A stretch of 64,000 bases of DNA from Gigantopelta aegis. Its lineage: Eukaryota > Mollusca > Gastropoda > Neomphalida > Peltospiridae. The position numbers and the translations under genes were made by a program. The stretch covers positions 18,510,596 through 18,574,595 of the forward strand of contig NC_054708.1 of NCBI RefSeq assembly GCF_016097555.1, in the 5' to 3' direction. This document shows, piece by piece, positions 12,621 through 22,702 of the stretch. Position 1 is the stretch's first letter; each line of letters begins with the position of its first letter. The notes beneath the pieces were generated by a model, which did not search any database, was not told where the DNA came from, and worked only from the letters and a program-made list of their open reading frames with translations.

Positions 12621-12887
12621 TAATATAATAAACCCACCAAAACAAAAAACAACAAAAATCTAACTACTGCATATTTGTTTGCCAATTTGCAAGTCTTGTA
12701 TATAATACATTATATATAGAATACCTTATCTTTAACGTTTTATCACCCAAAGAGTACGTCTTTCCAGCCGCGTTGAAAAAGGTTGGCGCGCTACGTAACC
12801 AGGTGACGCCGTTGACGAGGATGCTGTAGGTCCCGTCTGTGGAAATGTCGATAACGAAGCGATCGCTGTCCACGTGCCCGACAGCTG
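2423..12887 (-). CDS. Unassigned protein gene, four internal exons (partial)
   Basis: Four exons on the minus strand (12725-12887, 8482-8608, 4432-4586, 2423-2660) have AG/GT borders and phases that join without a break: exon a ends two bases into a codon, exon b supplies one base and ends in phase 0, exon c starts in phase 0 and ends with two bases, exon d supplies one. The joined protein has about 227 residues and reads as one compact beta-rich, Gly/Asp/Ser-rich chain with motifs such as ISTDGTYSILVNG, WLRSAPTFF, YEDTVDGTSSGDTNG and SWGIMGG. There is no start codon or signal peptide in exon a, and no stop after exon d, so exons are missing upstream of 12887 and before 2423. I do not recognise a named family. 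It vaguely recalls uncharacterised secreted or glycosidase-like invertebrate proteins, which I cannot verify. Phase agreement over three junctions makes a real gene likely; function is unknown. Confidence 0.75.
2757..3045 (-). mobile_element. tRNA-derived SINE, head 2 with tail B
   Basis: The head reads GATTTAGCTCAGTCGGTTGA on the minus strand, a clear tRNA-type A box. Tail B (TTTAATGACATCACTAGAG in complement) follows, with a shortened core. Confidence 0.8.
3398..3599. mobile_element. TIR element with poly-G tracts
   Basis: TCAGGGGCGCGCGCAGG and CTGCGCACGCGCCTGA are inverted ends. Two long G runs lie just inside. Confidence 0.6.
4136..4336. mobile_element. TIR element (CAGGGCCGTA ends) with G/C runs
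   Basis: CAGGGCCGTACCCT and AGGGTACGGCCCTG are exact inverted ends, with GGTTAG on both flanks, and with G and C runs inside. It lies just 3' of exon c of the minus-strand gene. Confidence 0.75.
4432..4586 (-). CDS. Unassigned gene, exon c
   Basis: Acceptor GCATATTTCAG and donor GGCAG|GTGACC bound a 155-nt exon that is open only in one frame: IYEDTVDGTSSGDTNG, then VISGFPSFQVANTSASLG and a Gly-rich end FLSYGGDMFGGTAIKYG. It starts in phase 0 and ends with AG, which joins to exon d as Arg. Confidence 0.75.
5034..5060. repeat. (CA)n microsatellite
   Basis: A short CA run. Confidence 0.9.
5219..5285. repeat. Hairpin-forming inverted repeat
   Basis: AGTGACGATAACACATTTTAGA pairs with TCTAAAATGTATTATCGTCACT across a 21-base loop with one mismatch. 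Confidence 0.8.
5423..5545. mobile_element. Palindromic foldback element
   Basis: GTCAAATATGATTTATATCTC to its complement near 5545; arms of about 50 bases with the GCAATCATATC segment around a GCGCAAGCGC centre. Confidence 0.7.
6140..8530. repeat. 59-bp minisatellite copied from an exon end and its 5' splice site
   Basis: About 41 tandem units, mostly 59 bp, with several shortened units (around 45 bp) that lack the CACGGGGTATGTC part. Read on the minus strand, a unit is GTAGATC (7 intron bases) followed by 52 bases matching the 3' end of exon 8482-8608, including the codons for HPDLPVxIFRQ and a final CAG. Most units therefore carry an intact CAG|GTAGAT donor, and also an acceptor-like TAATCTTCAG four bases before it. 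The array abuts the exon and fills 2.4 kb of the following intron. Units differ by scattered substitutions shared between neighbours, as expected of unequal exchange. Confidence 0.95.
8482..8608 (-). CDS. Unassigned gene, exon b, ending in a minisatellite unit
   Basis: The exon follows a TTGAGCAG acceptor, completes the split codon as Ser and encodes 42 residues beginning GSDKLGQWKDDC and ending HPDLPVVIFRQ. It ends at ACAG|GTAGATC in phase 0, which fits exon c. A nearer GT at 8534 would leave the wrong phase. The last 52 nt of the exon plus the first 7 nt of the intron are the 59-bp unit that is repeated about 41 times downstream. The exon's own copy is the most diverged one. Confidence 0.65.
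8783..9317. mobile_element. Foldback MITE with 75-bp inverted repeats
   Basis: Left arm 8783-8859 and right arm 9240-9317 match in inverted orientation with about three differences (core GGAGCTCATGTCCACCAATC). The 380-bp interior has no coding capacity. Confidence 0.85.
9372..9590 (-). mobile_element. SINE of the GGATATAAGC-tail family
   Basis: Shares the CTCTGGGTGGGAGCCGGTAC and TTAGTGAGAGAGAG segments with copies at 17737, 28860, 42170 and 61165. The head at its right end is incomplete. Confidence 0.7.
9733..9955 (+). mobile_element. SINE, head truncated, tail B
   Basis: Core and tail B are present (GTGCATATAAAAGATCCCTT; AGACTATATGTCAAAATTAC); the tRNA-like head is missing. Confidence 0.8.
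9978..10039. repeat. (TA)n microsatellite
   Basis: About 30 TA units directly next to a Tc1-family end. A similar run is at 12539-12614 on the other side. Confidence 0.95.
10076..11618 (-). mobile_element. Tc1-like DNA transposon, frameshifted
   Basis: Terminal inverted repeats start TACTGAACAAAA and end in matching CTTCC, flanked by TA on both sides. Inside, two minus-strand frames together cover a full Tc1-type transposase: 10845-11300 has the helix-turn-helix DNA-binding half, and 10274-10900 has the catalytic half. The frames overlap at a G/T run near 10850-10870, a one-base shift. Length 1.54 kb is normal for Tc1. Confidence 0.92.
10274..11300 (-). pseudogene. Tc1-like transposase, broken by a frameshift
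   Basis: The first frame begins MPRIPNNLRERAIGMFDAGM with two helix-turn-helix motifs and the GRPR hinge (RRGRPRVTTRGQD). The second frame carries the catalytic triad in FVLDESRF, FQHDNATSHTA and NPIEHVWDSL, with DD34E-like spacing. The frameshift sits just before the first catalytic Asp, so no active enzyme is expected from this copy unless frameshifting occurs. Confidence 0.92.
11623..12540 (+). mobile_element. Second Tc1-like element, internally deleted
   Basis: Ends match as inverted repeats: TTCTTCAAAAAAGTAGGGG at the left and its complement at 12517-12538, next to TA-rich DNA. Only pieces of transposase remain inside. An extra copy of the left end lies at 10039-10070, before the other Tc1, so this family was the insertion context for it. 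A 542-bp relative with the same ends lies at 34093-34634. Confidence 0.85.
11942..12251 (+). pseudogene. Tc1-like transposase remnant
   Basis: The first codons (MRRIQRDERLRAIVML) look like a transposase N-terminus. They are followed after a deletion, in another frame from 12009, by the C-terminal part with FQDESARAHRARIV and SPDLSPIEHVWDMIGRRV, which holds the last two catalytic acids. The first catalytic region is lost. Confidence 0.8.
12539..12614. repeat. (TA)n microsatellite
   Basis: About 37 TA units abutting the right end of the deleted Tc1-like element. Confidence 0.95.
12725..12887 (-). CDS. Unassigned gene, exon a
   Basis: The exon follows a TTTACTTTACAG acceptor and ends at AAGATAAG|GTATTC. 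A second CAG three bases further in could also serve as acceptor. It encodes AVGHVDSDRFVIDISTDG followed by a segment with YSILVNG, TWLRSAPTFFNAAGK and LGDKTLKI, a beta-strand-like pattern. It ends in phase 2. Codons are GC-rich compared with the surrounding AT-rich DNA, which supports coding. A further upstream exon must carry the start; none was found. Confidence 0.7.
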
Positions 12888-13104
12888 CTGTAAAGTAAAT
12901 AGAACTCCGATAGCTGACCTAACCTTCAACATTTGATATGAATTTGTAATTTTAAAGACAGGCTACTTTAGCACGACAGTCGACTTACTAATCAATAGTC
13001 TATCTATAATATAATACGCAATGTAATTTTATAGTTTTCCATTGTACTGATCGCTTCTCTTTTCATCTGCATCGCCGACCGCCTTCTTTCTACTTCCAGT
13101 ATTT

Positions 13105-13332
13105 AACGCTCATATAAACTGGATGCGGCGCGTGCGTGCGATCCGATCATATTGTGTTTGATGCGTCTACGGCTTACGTTTTGCGCATATACACCAACCA
13201 TATAATATAATATATATATACCATTATTTCATCGCACGCTTCCAGTCTAGACGCTCTTATTGAAACTAATGCATTTCGATTTTTGTTTTAGCTGGACCGC
13301 ACGCACGCGCCGCATCCAGTCTATATGAACAT
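13105..13332. mobile_element. MITE with ~35-bp TIRs
   Basis: ACTGGATGCGGCGCGTGCGT at 13118 is inverted at 13298-13325. It is GC-rich at the ends and AT-rich inside, and lies upstream of exon a of the minus-strand gene. Confidence 0.75.
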
Positions 13333-13334
13333 TT

Positions 13335-13690
13335 ACCCGATGCCGCACTTTAAACTCGGGTCCAGTCGACTACCGAATACACATCATACTAATTAGTGCA
13401 TACACAGATGAATTCCATAAATACAACAGTAACATAAGTGGCTGTATACTTGGCGGCCGTGTATATAGCTTTGGCTAATGGGGTTGGCTATCTACATGGC
13501 ATTTTTGTTTTGTTTTTGGGGGTTTTAGGGGAAGGGGTGGAGGGGTGTATTTTTTTTTATTATTTTTTTTTTGGGGGGGGGGGGGGGGAGCCCAGTGTAA
13601 GGCCATCACACCCTATCTAAACTGTTCAGTGCTAAGCACGGTTTACATCTAGTGATATTTAAATTGCTCGGATTGTGTGACTTGAGATAT
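13335..13690. repeat. Dispersed repeat, also at 28745-29335
   Basis: CTCGGGTCCAGT, GATGAATTCCATAAATACAA and the TGGCTATATA/GGCTAATG segments occur in the same order at both places. The second copy is split by a SINE. No coding signal. Confidence 0.65.
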
Positions 13691-13845
13691 ACATTTTATA
13701 TACGTTCTACTTCAGTTAATGTTCGCTAACATAAGCACCTTTGCACCTAATGTTACCATTGTCAGACCTCGCTATGAAAATCAAAATAAGTAGAGCGATT
13801 AATAGCTTCCCTAACTTAGATTATGCATGAGGTGTCATTTAAGAT

Positions 13846-13862
13846 ACGGCGGACGGACGGAC

Positions 13863-13896
<34 letters not shown>

Positions 13897-13998
13897 ATAA
13901 AATGGATGGAATGGATGGATGGATGGATGGATGGATGGATGTGTGTGTATTGATGGATGGATGGACGGATAGATGATGGATGGATGGACGGATGGATG
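13846..13998. repeat. (GGAT)n microsatellite
   Basis: GGAT/GGAC units, with interruptions by TGTGTG and GATGAT. Confidence 0.92.
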
Positions 13999-14436
13999 AT
14001 GGATGGATATACATGTATATGGATGTATATGTTTATGCATATTACTCTTAATATGCATATGGACGTTTACATATTATATTATGTATATATACTTCGGAAT
14101 ACTGTCGGTACCCTTGTTTTAAGGTGCACCTCCTCCCATTAAAACAAAATCTGCATCTACTAATATAAAATAGATAAACAGATAAATAAAACGGCAAAGT
14201 AACTAAGTAAATAAATAATATTCTTACTTCCGACCAAAATCAGTAGAGCTAGACTCGACCATGTCTCAGTGGCTGCCATGTCGGACTCTCGACTAACTGT
14301 CAGTCTCATGTGTGACCAAGCAGATTACGTTAAACCAAGATAACATCTATCCCTGCACAGATAACCCACTAACATTTCCCAGTCGCTGATTTGCAGATAC
14401 ATACACTTAAATAAGATGACAATCTTTGGCTATAAT

Positions 14437-14768
14437 GGAAAGAAATGTTTTATTTAACGACGCACTCAACACATTTTATTTACGGTTATATGGCGTCAGA
14501 CATATGGTTAAGGACCACACAGATTTTGAGAGGAAACCCGCTGTCGCCACTACACGGGCTACTCTTTCCGATTAGCAGCAAGGATCTTTTATTTGCGCTT
14601 CCCACAGGCAGGATAGCACAAACCATGGCCTTTGTTCAACCAGTTATGGATCACTGGTCGGTGCAAGTGATTTACACATACCCATTGAGCCTTGCGGAGC
14701 ACTCACGCAGGGTTTGGAGTAGGTATCTGGATTAAAAATCCCATGCCTCGACTGGGAAGTTCGATCTC
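14437..14768 (-). mobile_element. SINE, head 3 with tail A
   Basis: Tail A and core are followed by the head 3 linker (GATTAAAAATCCCATGCCTC). The tRNA-like end is truncated. Confidence 0.8.
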
Positions 14769-14872
14769 AATCGGTTCACAAATACGTTATGTTTACGATT
14801 TAGTTACAGTTTTATTTAATTAGAAAATGTTAAAGTATAATATTTTCTAAAATAATGTGAATATGTATTGCA

Positions 14873-15411
14873 GGGCCGTAGCTAGCGGAGGGGGGAGGAG
14901 GGGGGTAAGGGGCAAAAAATCAACAAAAAATTATAGAAACTTAAAGAAAATTCTCTTCTTAAAGGGAGATACCCTAGTTTTTAAACACTAAGGCATATTT
15001 TTTACTATTAGAGCCGTTTTTGGTAACTGAAATCACACTTTACTTAGATTGTATTGTTTATATTATCCACTTCCGTATATTCGAAGTGTTTTTGGTAATG
15101 CTGGTGTTTTTAATATCACAAAATGCATTTCTCTTATGTTTAAAAACGCGTGCGTCTGAGAAGTAACAGTTACGGAGTCGAGGTTTGGTCTATTTTAGAG
15201 GGTATTTCACAATTTCAAAGTCAAAAACTCATGTTTCACTTAATTGTAACTTTATTCAAATGTGTTACAGTTTTGTAGATTTACTAAAATTTAGTGTGCA
15301 TTTTCATGGCTGAAACTAGGGTATGTCCCTTTAACCGTTTAAGGAGTTTTATATTAGTAACTACTAGTACTCAGTTGCCCCCCAAACAAAAAATCCTAGT
15401 TACGGTCCTGT
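14873..15411. mobile_element. TIR element (CAGGGCCGTAG ends) hosting a TTAA MITE
   Basis: CAGGGCCGTAGCTA at the left and TAGTTACGGTCCTG at the right, with GTATTG on both flanks. The inner 14959-15334 is a separate element. Confidence 0.7.
14959..15334 (-). mobile_element. TTAA-flanked MITE, copy 1 (nested)
   Basis: TTAAAGGGAGATACCCTAG and CTAGGGTATGTCCCTTTAA are inverted ends with TTAA at each border. It matches 32529-32907 in the opposite direction. TTAA borders suggest piggyBac-type mobilisation (inference). Confidence 0.82.
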
Positions 15412-15837
15412 ATTGTCTACTTATTACAGAATTAGGTTCATTGTTACGAATACAGCAGTTAATGGACAATATAATAAATATATCTAATAGTGATTAATTC
15501 TTTAAGGACGGATCCAAAGGAGGGGACTAGTGAGACCTGTCCTCTCAAAAAAAAACCCAAAAAACCCAAGTGCTCCCTTTTTCACAATTCAGTACTGCCT
15601 ACCACCCCCCCCCCCCCCCCCCAACCAAATATTTTTCTTTACCGTATTCAAAAAGCTGGAAATGCCGTATTTTAACACCTGAAGTTAAATATGTTTTGAG
15701 GGTTTGGGCACTGAAAAACATGTATTTTCATCCACCCCAGACCATCGAACTGACAGTGGTACCTCCCCCACCCCTTCAAATACACTCCCTTTTGGCTCAG
15801 TGCAAGGCCAAGTGCTACATCTGTTTCTCTGTGCCTT

Positions 15838-15842
<5 letters not shown>

Positions 15843-15911
<69 letters not shown>
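15843..15911. repeat. (CT)n microsatellite
   Basis: About 34 CT units. The open frames over it are artefacts. Confidence 0.95.
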
Positions 15912-15915
<4 letters not shown>

Positions 15916-15984
15916 AATATTCAGGTAGGCAAAAGTGAGGGCATAGTACCCCCCAGGACCCAGCTCCGACGGCCCTGACATACA

Positions 15985-17070
15985 TATATAAATCTTAAAT
16001 TAGCTAAATCAAAATGTAACAAACGTTGTCCTACAGACAAGGGATGTAACTCTCGATGTCTTCGCGCTTAGTGGTATTTAACGTTTCTGCTCGCACCTGT
16101 TGCACGGTTAGATGACCTACTTTCATTGGCGGTAAAACACGATCGATAGTTCTTACTGGTTGGTCTTCTGTAGTCGCCAACTGGGCCGACTTGAATTATT
16201 AAAGATACGCGAAGCGGTGGACTAACCAGGCATACTTTGATGTTTTTGTAGGTTCAATGCACGCCATATGCTCGACTTCAGTATGGGTAGTTAACGAGTG
16301 AAAAGTGCGAAAAACGCTAGAAAATGCCACGGTTATGTTGGACTGTGTGGTAGCGAGTTTTTGTCGTTCATTCGATCGCAAGTTTATAAAAGTTTGGATT
16401 ACTTCATACTTCGATTTTTTTCTTCTTCAGCATTTATTCCTTTATAGGTTTATGAGTAATAGCTACACAAACGCAGTTTACTGTAGGCGAGACTGCATTT
16501 ACGATAAGGTAAGCAATAATTAAAGTTTATATACATTCATGAAACATACCTACACAATAGATTGAATAATTGTAACTATAACTTTGTCTTATGAATATAA
16601 TATGACTAAAATGTGAATAGTTTAAATGTTTTAGTATTCTGACTAATTATAATAAAGCATTTTTAAATACTTAAAATTACATATTAAATACATATTCTTA
16701 TTCAAAATATCAGTGTTTGTATTAGTCCGAATGAACGTAGAAAGTGTGGTTCTTTCTATGTCCAAATATTATTTCATACCCTATATATAGCTGGTATTCA
16801 AAACTTGTGGCACCATGTTTCAACCATTTCTCCCGTTTTTCCAGTTTCTCAACCGAAATAGTGCAACAAATGGACACGAACCAAAAATGGATAACCTACC
16901 TTACTAAATCCCGATAGAAGTACTTGCATCATTATTAACAAAATAAATCTTCCAACGACAACATAAGAAATTGTCCCACCATTTTAAATTTGCTAAATGT
17001 ACGGAAACAACTCGCCCTGCACATTAAGAAAAGTATTGACTTAATGTGTGCCCCCCACTATGTCTGTACA
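15985..17070. other. No gene recognised
   Basis: AT-rich unique sequence with no supported exon. It may hold the unseen 5' end of the minus-strand gene. Confidence 0.4.
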
Positions 17071-17076
17071 GGCATA

Positions 17077-17357
17077 GGCGTATGGGCTCCTATCTTTGTG
17101 TGGGGGGGGGGGGGGCAGGTTTGTTTTTGTCCGAATTTAAACGAAAATGCCCGAATCTGGATAACATCATTTATGCATATTAGTATTAGTACCAAACAGC
17201 TATATAGGGTTGCAAATTAATCACTACACATTTTTACATGAATTACAATTAATTTTGATCGAAATACATTTTTCACAAATATCTCTATCATTTTTGCCCC
17301 AATATGCAGTTTTGTTCCATTTGCCCCCTCCACCACTGTCTCATACGCTTATGTGTA
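17077..17357. mobile_element. TIR element with subterminal poly-G
   Basis: GCATAGGCGTATG and CATACGCTTATG are inverted, with TGTACAG-like flanks on both sides. The interior (GAATCTGGATAA, CCAAACAGCTATATAGG) recurs at 46372-46605. Confidence 0.65.
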
Positions 17358-17639
17358 CAGGCTACAAGGTGTTTCTGACTGTTCTGTTTGTAGTTGCATA
17401 AGGAATTTTACCTCCCAATAGTATTACACATATGAAAAATATACATATATATTGTGAATAAATTGAAGTAATAAAGTTTAAGTAAGTCTCTTAGTCAGGA
17501 ACATTTTAACAATGACAGAAAACTGGACAATCAGGTATAATATCAGGTATTTCAGTTTAGTTAAAATATTTTTACTATAGTTTTTACAAAATAAAACCAA
17601 AACAAAACTCTTATTAGGATCACCATGGGCTATTTCAGC

Positions 17640-17706
17640 AGCAGCGTCCGTCCGTCCGTCCATCTATGTGTCTGTCCGTCCGTCAATCCATCCATCCATC
17701 CATCCA
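17640..17706. repeat. (CCGT)n/(CCAT)n microsatellite
   Basis: CCGT units followed by CCAT units; another CCAT stretch is at 17985-18065. Confidence 0.85.
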
Positions 17707-17736
17707 TTTCCTTTAATTTTTGTTTTAATTATTTCT

Positions 17737-17980
17737 GTGCTTATATCCAAGTACGGTTAAAACACACTGTCCTGGGCACACACTTCAGCTATCTGGTACT
17801 GTCTATCCAGGACAGTGGGTTAGTTGTTAGTGGTTAGTGAGAGAAAAGTGGGTGTAGTGGTCTTACACCTACCCACTGAGTCGCTGAAACTCGCTCTGGG
17901 TGGGAGCCGGTACCGGGCTGAGAACCCTGTACTTGCCAGCCTTATGTCCGATGGCTTAACCACGACACCACTGAGGCCGG
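17737..17980 (-). mobile_element. SINE of the GGATATAAGC-tail family
   Basis: A full-length copy whose head reads GGCCTCAGTGGTGTCGTGGT on the minus strand. It sits between two (CCAT)n stretches. Confidence 0.8.
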
Positions 17981-18065
17981 TATCTATCCATCCCATCCAT
18001 CCATCCTCCCATCCACCCCCAAAAAAACACCCACCTTCCCAAAATCCATCCATCCATCCACCCAC

Positions 18066-18692
18066 TGATTTATAATTTACTCATCTGTCCATCTGTCAGT
18101 CCATCCATCATTAGACCTCTTTCGCATTCCTATTTCGTATGTGCGCGAAGAGTATTGTCCCTTGCCGAATTCGTCTGTATCCAGGCTATTTACAACTTGG
18201 GGGGAATGATAGACAGTTGTCATGAGCGACGTGAGTAGCTTCGTAGGAGCTGTGAATCTCTGGCAACTAACATACATATTTCGTATCAGATGGTATAATG
18301 GCAGTGAAAAACGGTCTACTAAAGTTTACATTGGAATGGTTTAAGACCAAAAGCAGTGAAACATTAACTTAGACGAAATCTGTAGAGCAGCCTGTCAAGG
18401 GTTTTTACAAAGCAAAATTAAAATATTTATACAATAAAATGAACTTAATTGGAATGTATTTGCTACTTTTAAAAATTAAAATTATAGTTATATTCACGCG
18501 GATTCCTAGTGATGTTTAATTCTCCACATGTATCAGTATTTAAAATTTAATAAAAATATGCCTCCCCTTCCACCTAAAAACTCCAACAAAATCTATCACA
18601 GCTATATTTTCACCTTATCATTTCATTAAAAAAAGACAGTCATATAACTACTAAACAATGCTACATGTCTTATCTACAAACAAAAAAAATCT

Positions 18693-18738
<46 letters not shown>

Positions 18739-20480
18739 TTTTCACTATCATTTATATCAGACACATACAACTTCATTTGAAATATCTGGTATTCTTTATT
18801 TATGTTATTTTTATTTATTTATTTATTTATTCTTTCTTTTTTTTCTTTCTTTTATTTATTCTTCACTATAATTTATATTGGACACATACAATTTCATTTG
18901 AAATATCTAGTATTTACGTAGTTTTAAATATAGTTATTTATTTATTTTATTTTATTTTATTTTATTTTATTTTATTTTATTTTTCATTTTTATTTTATTT
19001 TTAATTTTTATATTTTTCTTGTATTTACTTTTCACTATCATTTATATGAGACACATACAACTTCAAGTCTGCCGAGCATAATACATTCCTAATCTATAAT
19101 ATTGACGATACCAAAACACACGAGGGTAATAATCTCTTTATCATATAATCTCAAACATATTTTTGTAAACTATATATACCAGTTAACCATTGATCGATAT
19201 ATTCAAATGACATATGGATATGTGATGCAGCGTCGTTTTGAATGTGAACGACATCGGATATCCTTACATCAAAATAAACTAGCACATGACGTTTGTTTTG
19301 TTTTTTGAACGCTGGACAACTTCAAAGTAAAGTTGCTATTGACGTGTTTTTGTTTGACAACTGCTGATGCATACGTCAATTTTGGAGTGTCACCATAGTA
19401 CGATTGCTTAAATGTTAATAAAGGTAGTGACGATACCTTGATTAATTTACAGTTATCAAATTCTGAAAGTATGTGATCTGAAAAATATTTATTTATTTAT
19501 TTTATTGGCATAACTCTTCTTTTTCTTTCACCATTTTAATTATTTCAGCTTAAATTTAGGCTTGTCCGTCGTCCGAGGCATAATACTTCATATGTTTGCT
19601 TCCAACGTTCAAACGAAGTACCTTTTGACTGTGCATAATAAACCCTCTTGAGTTTATAATAAAGGGACCATCCTGAGTTTGTAGCCATATTATCATAGCC
19701 ATATTAGTTTAATCTCTTATAAATAAATCTTACATGTTTCTTAAGCTACATATTATTGCTTCAAATATAAATATTTGTATATGCAATACAATTACATTTC
19801 TGGCCATACTCAGGTCGGTAGCAACCGACAGGCCAGGGCGGGGGACTGTATCCCCACTTTTAATACTTTATATAAATCCTGTTTAAAATATGGCTTGTGT
19901 CCCCCCCCCCCCACACACACACACTAGACTGTGTCCCTCCACTACAGATTGTGTCCCCCCTCCACCCCCAATATTGTTCTTATGGGCCTGATTCTAATGT
20001 TTTATAGTAGCTCAAATTCCATACGTATCATTTCATTTTTCTTCCAAATACAGAACAAAATTTTAAATAATTGGCTAAAAAAAAATATTTATAAATATTT
20101 AAATCATGTTAAATATGATAAATATCTGCATACATACATACACACGCGCGCACGCACACACATTATTATTTCAGCCCATATCCGATATTTATTGTGTACG
20201 AATCTGAAACCGATGGTTTCTCGGGCATTAACAAAATATTTTTTATTTCATGATAAGCAATAAGACACAAACATTTCCAATAAGTATTTCTTGGATGTTT
20301 ACAGACGTTTTGTGTTCCTATTGACAGAATTATTAATAATAGAGCTAATTCACATTCCTATTGTGTGGTCTCCCATTGTCAATGCCCCCCAATTTGTAGA
20401 CAGAGCTATTTTTACGAGATCTCACGTGAGTTCACAGTTAGCATCCACGAGTTGCTCCGCTGCGCACACATGCAAAAGAG
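18066..20480. other. No gene recognised outside low-complexity DNA
   Basis: The minus-strand frame at 18077-18277 is partly GC-balanced but has no similarity I can name. The rest is AT-rich, with poly-C and (CA) patches near 19900 and 20140. Confidence 0.35.
18697..18985. repeat. Poly-T, (ATTT)n and (TTTTA)n low-complexity tract
   Basis: A 36-base T run, then two imperfect ~120-bp repeats with ACACATACAA and TTCATTTGAAATATCT, and about eleven TTTTA units. A third repeat copy is at 19021-19070. Confidence 0.85.
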
Positions 20481-20489
20481 GTCTATTCA

Positions 20490-20771
20490 TCCTTCCATCC
20501 ATCCATCCTTCAATCCATCCTTCAATCCATCCACTTATGTATAATTCACATCCATCCAACCTATTTATTATTCACTGTTCCACTAATCCATCCATCCATC
20601 CATCATCCGTCCGTCCATCCATCCATCCATCCATTTGTCCATCCATCCATCCATTTGTCCATCCATCCAATCATCCGTCCATCCAATCATCCGTCCCATC
20701 CGTCCCATCCATCCCATCCATCCCATCCATCCCATCCATCCATCCCATCCATCCATCCATCCATCCATCCA
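20490..20771. repeat. (CCAT)n microsatellite
   Basis: CCAT units with CCGT and CCCAT variants, upstream of the LINE. Open frames here are artefacts. Confidence 0.92.
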
Positions 20772-20916
20772 AAGTCCAATTAACAGTCTTTTCATTCATA
20801 ATGATTCATGTCACCCATTGCTCTTGCTATTTGAAACAGAAGTTGATTACATGTAACATACTAATCCATTTAGTACTATGCATAACTACCCAGTGTTTAC
20901 TTATTGATTTCTGAAA

Positions 20917-20985
20917 GGGGTGAGATCTAGCTCAGTTGGTAGCATGCTCATCTGAGGTGCTTTGATTGCAAGATCAATGAACACA
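20917..20985 (+). mobile_element. Solitary tRNA-like SINE head 2
   Basis: GATCTAGCTCAGTTGGTAGC is a tRNA-like A box with a degraded B box. No core follows, and it cannot fold as a full tRNA. Confidence 0.55.
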
Positions 20986-21512
20986 TTCTTATACTCTATA
21001 AAAACTGTTCACATAAAGAGTTTGATGAAAACTGGGCACCTTGGCAAAGATGTCTAGAAAATTAAACTTAGCCTTAATAGTTAAAAATAACTCCAATATA
21101 AGACACATACTGTTGGTGGTGTTTTTTTTTGTGGGGGGGGGGGGGGGGGGTGTTTGTAACCTAAAAGCCAATAACGTTTGTTTTCTATACATGTATTTGG
21201 GAATATGGCTTTTTCATTTCTTCTTTTCTCTCTGTCTATCTGTTTAATTTCTTTTTTATTATATATTTAGTCTGTCATTAATTTTGTGCTCCAAATTTGA
21301 CTGTTTCAATTAACTAGTAATTTTATTGAATGCACTTCATATTTATGTATCTATTGTTAGATAATGATTTCAGGGCCCCAACCCTGACATTATCAATATA
21401 TAAATATCTGGGACAATAAATATATTTAAAAAAACCCACACAAAAAACCCACAAAAAAAACCCCAAAAAAAAAACGAAAGAAAAAAACACACATCCCCCC
21501 CCCCCCCCCCCC

Positions 21513-21700
21513 GTTTCACCCAGTGCCCCAAAACTGGTACATCCAAGGCCGCATTATGAGCTGTACTGTTTCTGGGAAAGTGCATATAAAAGATCCTTTA
21601 AAGCTAAAAGACAAATATGGGTGGTTGACATACAACAGCTGATGATGAATAAATCAATGTGCTCTAGTGATGTCATTAAAAAAACAAAACTGTATGATGT
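21513..21700 (+). mobile_element. Diverged SINE, core and tail B
   Basis: GTGCATATAAAAGATCC and TGTGCTCTAGTGATGTCATT are recognisable; the rest is decayed. A poly-C run precedes it. Confidence 0.65.
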
Positions 21701-21744
21701 ATAAACTTTCTAATAACTTGCTCCCCACATTCTTGACATTACAA

Positions 21745-22550
21745 TTACCACGCCCCATTTCTGCAAAAAAAAACATATTACACTCGTAATGTAGATCGCC
21801 TCCTTACATACTTTTGTCGAACTAAACTTTTCGCGAATTCCTTTTTTCCTTCCGCAGTTAAATTATGGAATAATATAACGTCCGATATTAGGAATTCTTC
21901 ATCGTTAAATAGATTTAAATCAGAATTAAATAAATCAGACCCAATTGTACCGTGCTACTTTTACAATGGTGATAGAAGGCAACAGATATTACATAGTCGA
22001 CTCCGCTTGGGAACCAGCGATCTAAATGGTCATAAATTTGCAAGACACGTAAGTGACAGTCCATTTTGTACTTGTGGACATCTTATTGAAGATGCAGAAC
22101 ATTTTTTATGTTATTGTCCACTATATAATGTAATTCGTAATACTCACCTGTCAAAATATCACAATCTTAATTGCAAGACTTTATTATTTGGTGACCCAAA
22201 TTTTAGTACCCACGAAAATAATGTTATATTTAAATCTGTTCAAGACTTTATAATTAATAGCAAACGTTTCGATAACTAACCATTCATTATTCCTCCTTCT
22301 CCCTTCCCTACTGTGACTAAATAATATCATATCAACTATCTATTTTTATTTTTCCTTTCTTCTCTCTCTTCCATTCTTCTCATCTTAGCTAATTTGAATT
22401 TATTTAATCTTCTGTCAATTTCTGTCATCTTGATGTATCAAACTTGTATTTATAAATGTAGGGAGAGGCCTTAATATAGGCTCTTGCCTGTTGGCCAATC
22501 CCAAACAGCATTTTGACGGCAATAAATATTGTTTAAACTAAAAAAAAAAA
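21745..22550 (+). mobile_element. 5'-truncated non-LTR retrotransposon (LINE)
   Basis: One open frame from about 21780 to 22279 encodes the C-terminal end of a LINE polyprotein: RSLLTYFCR-like start, AVKLWNNITSDIRNSS, LHSRLRLGTSDLNGHKF, and the zinc-finger-like pattern CTCGHLIEDAEHFLCYCPLY. A 3' UTR with GGCAATAAATATTGTTTAAA and a poly-A tail follows at 22520-22550. The clade is not determinable from this part; the reverse transcriptase domain is lost. Confidence 0.85.
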
Positions 22551-22702
22551 ACTTTAACTTTTTTATTTCTGTAATAAATAAAGTACTAGTATGTGATAAA
22601 AACATATGTAGATGAAAGCCGTATTTTTCATCACAAGTTCTGTTTTAATCACTTTCACTGATCTACATACTGAGAGAAAAACTAAGGGAACACTTGGAAG
22701 AA

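Noticed and set aside
15570..15981. Leu/Ser and Arg/Glu repeat proteins
   Set aside because: Translation of a (CT)n microsatellite.
18077..18277. Minus-strand frame as a coding exon
   Set aside because: No similarity I can name, no convincing splice borders, and its 5' part in (CCAT)-like DNA.
20291..20914. 207-residue frame rich in HPSIHPSI
   Set aside because: Translation of (CCAT)n.
20917..20985. Functional tRNA genes at SINE heads
   Set aside because: The heads keep A and B box words but cannot form an acceptor stem and continue into SINE cores.
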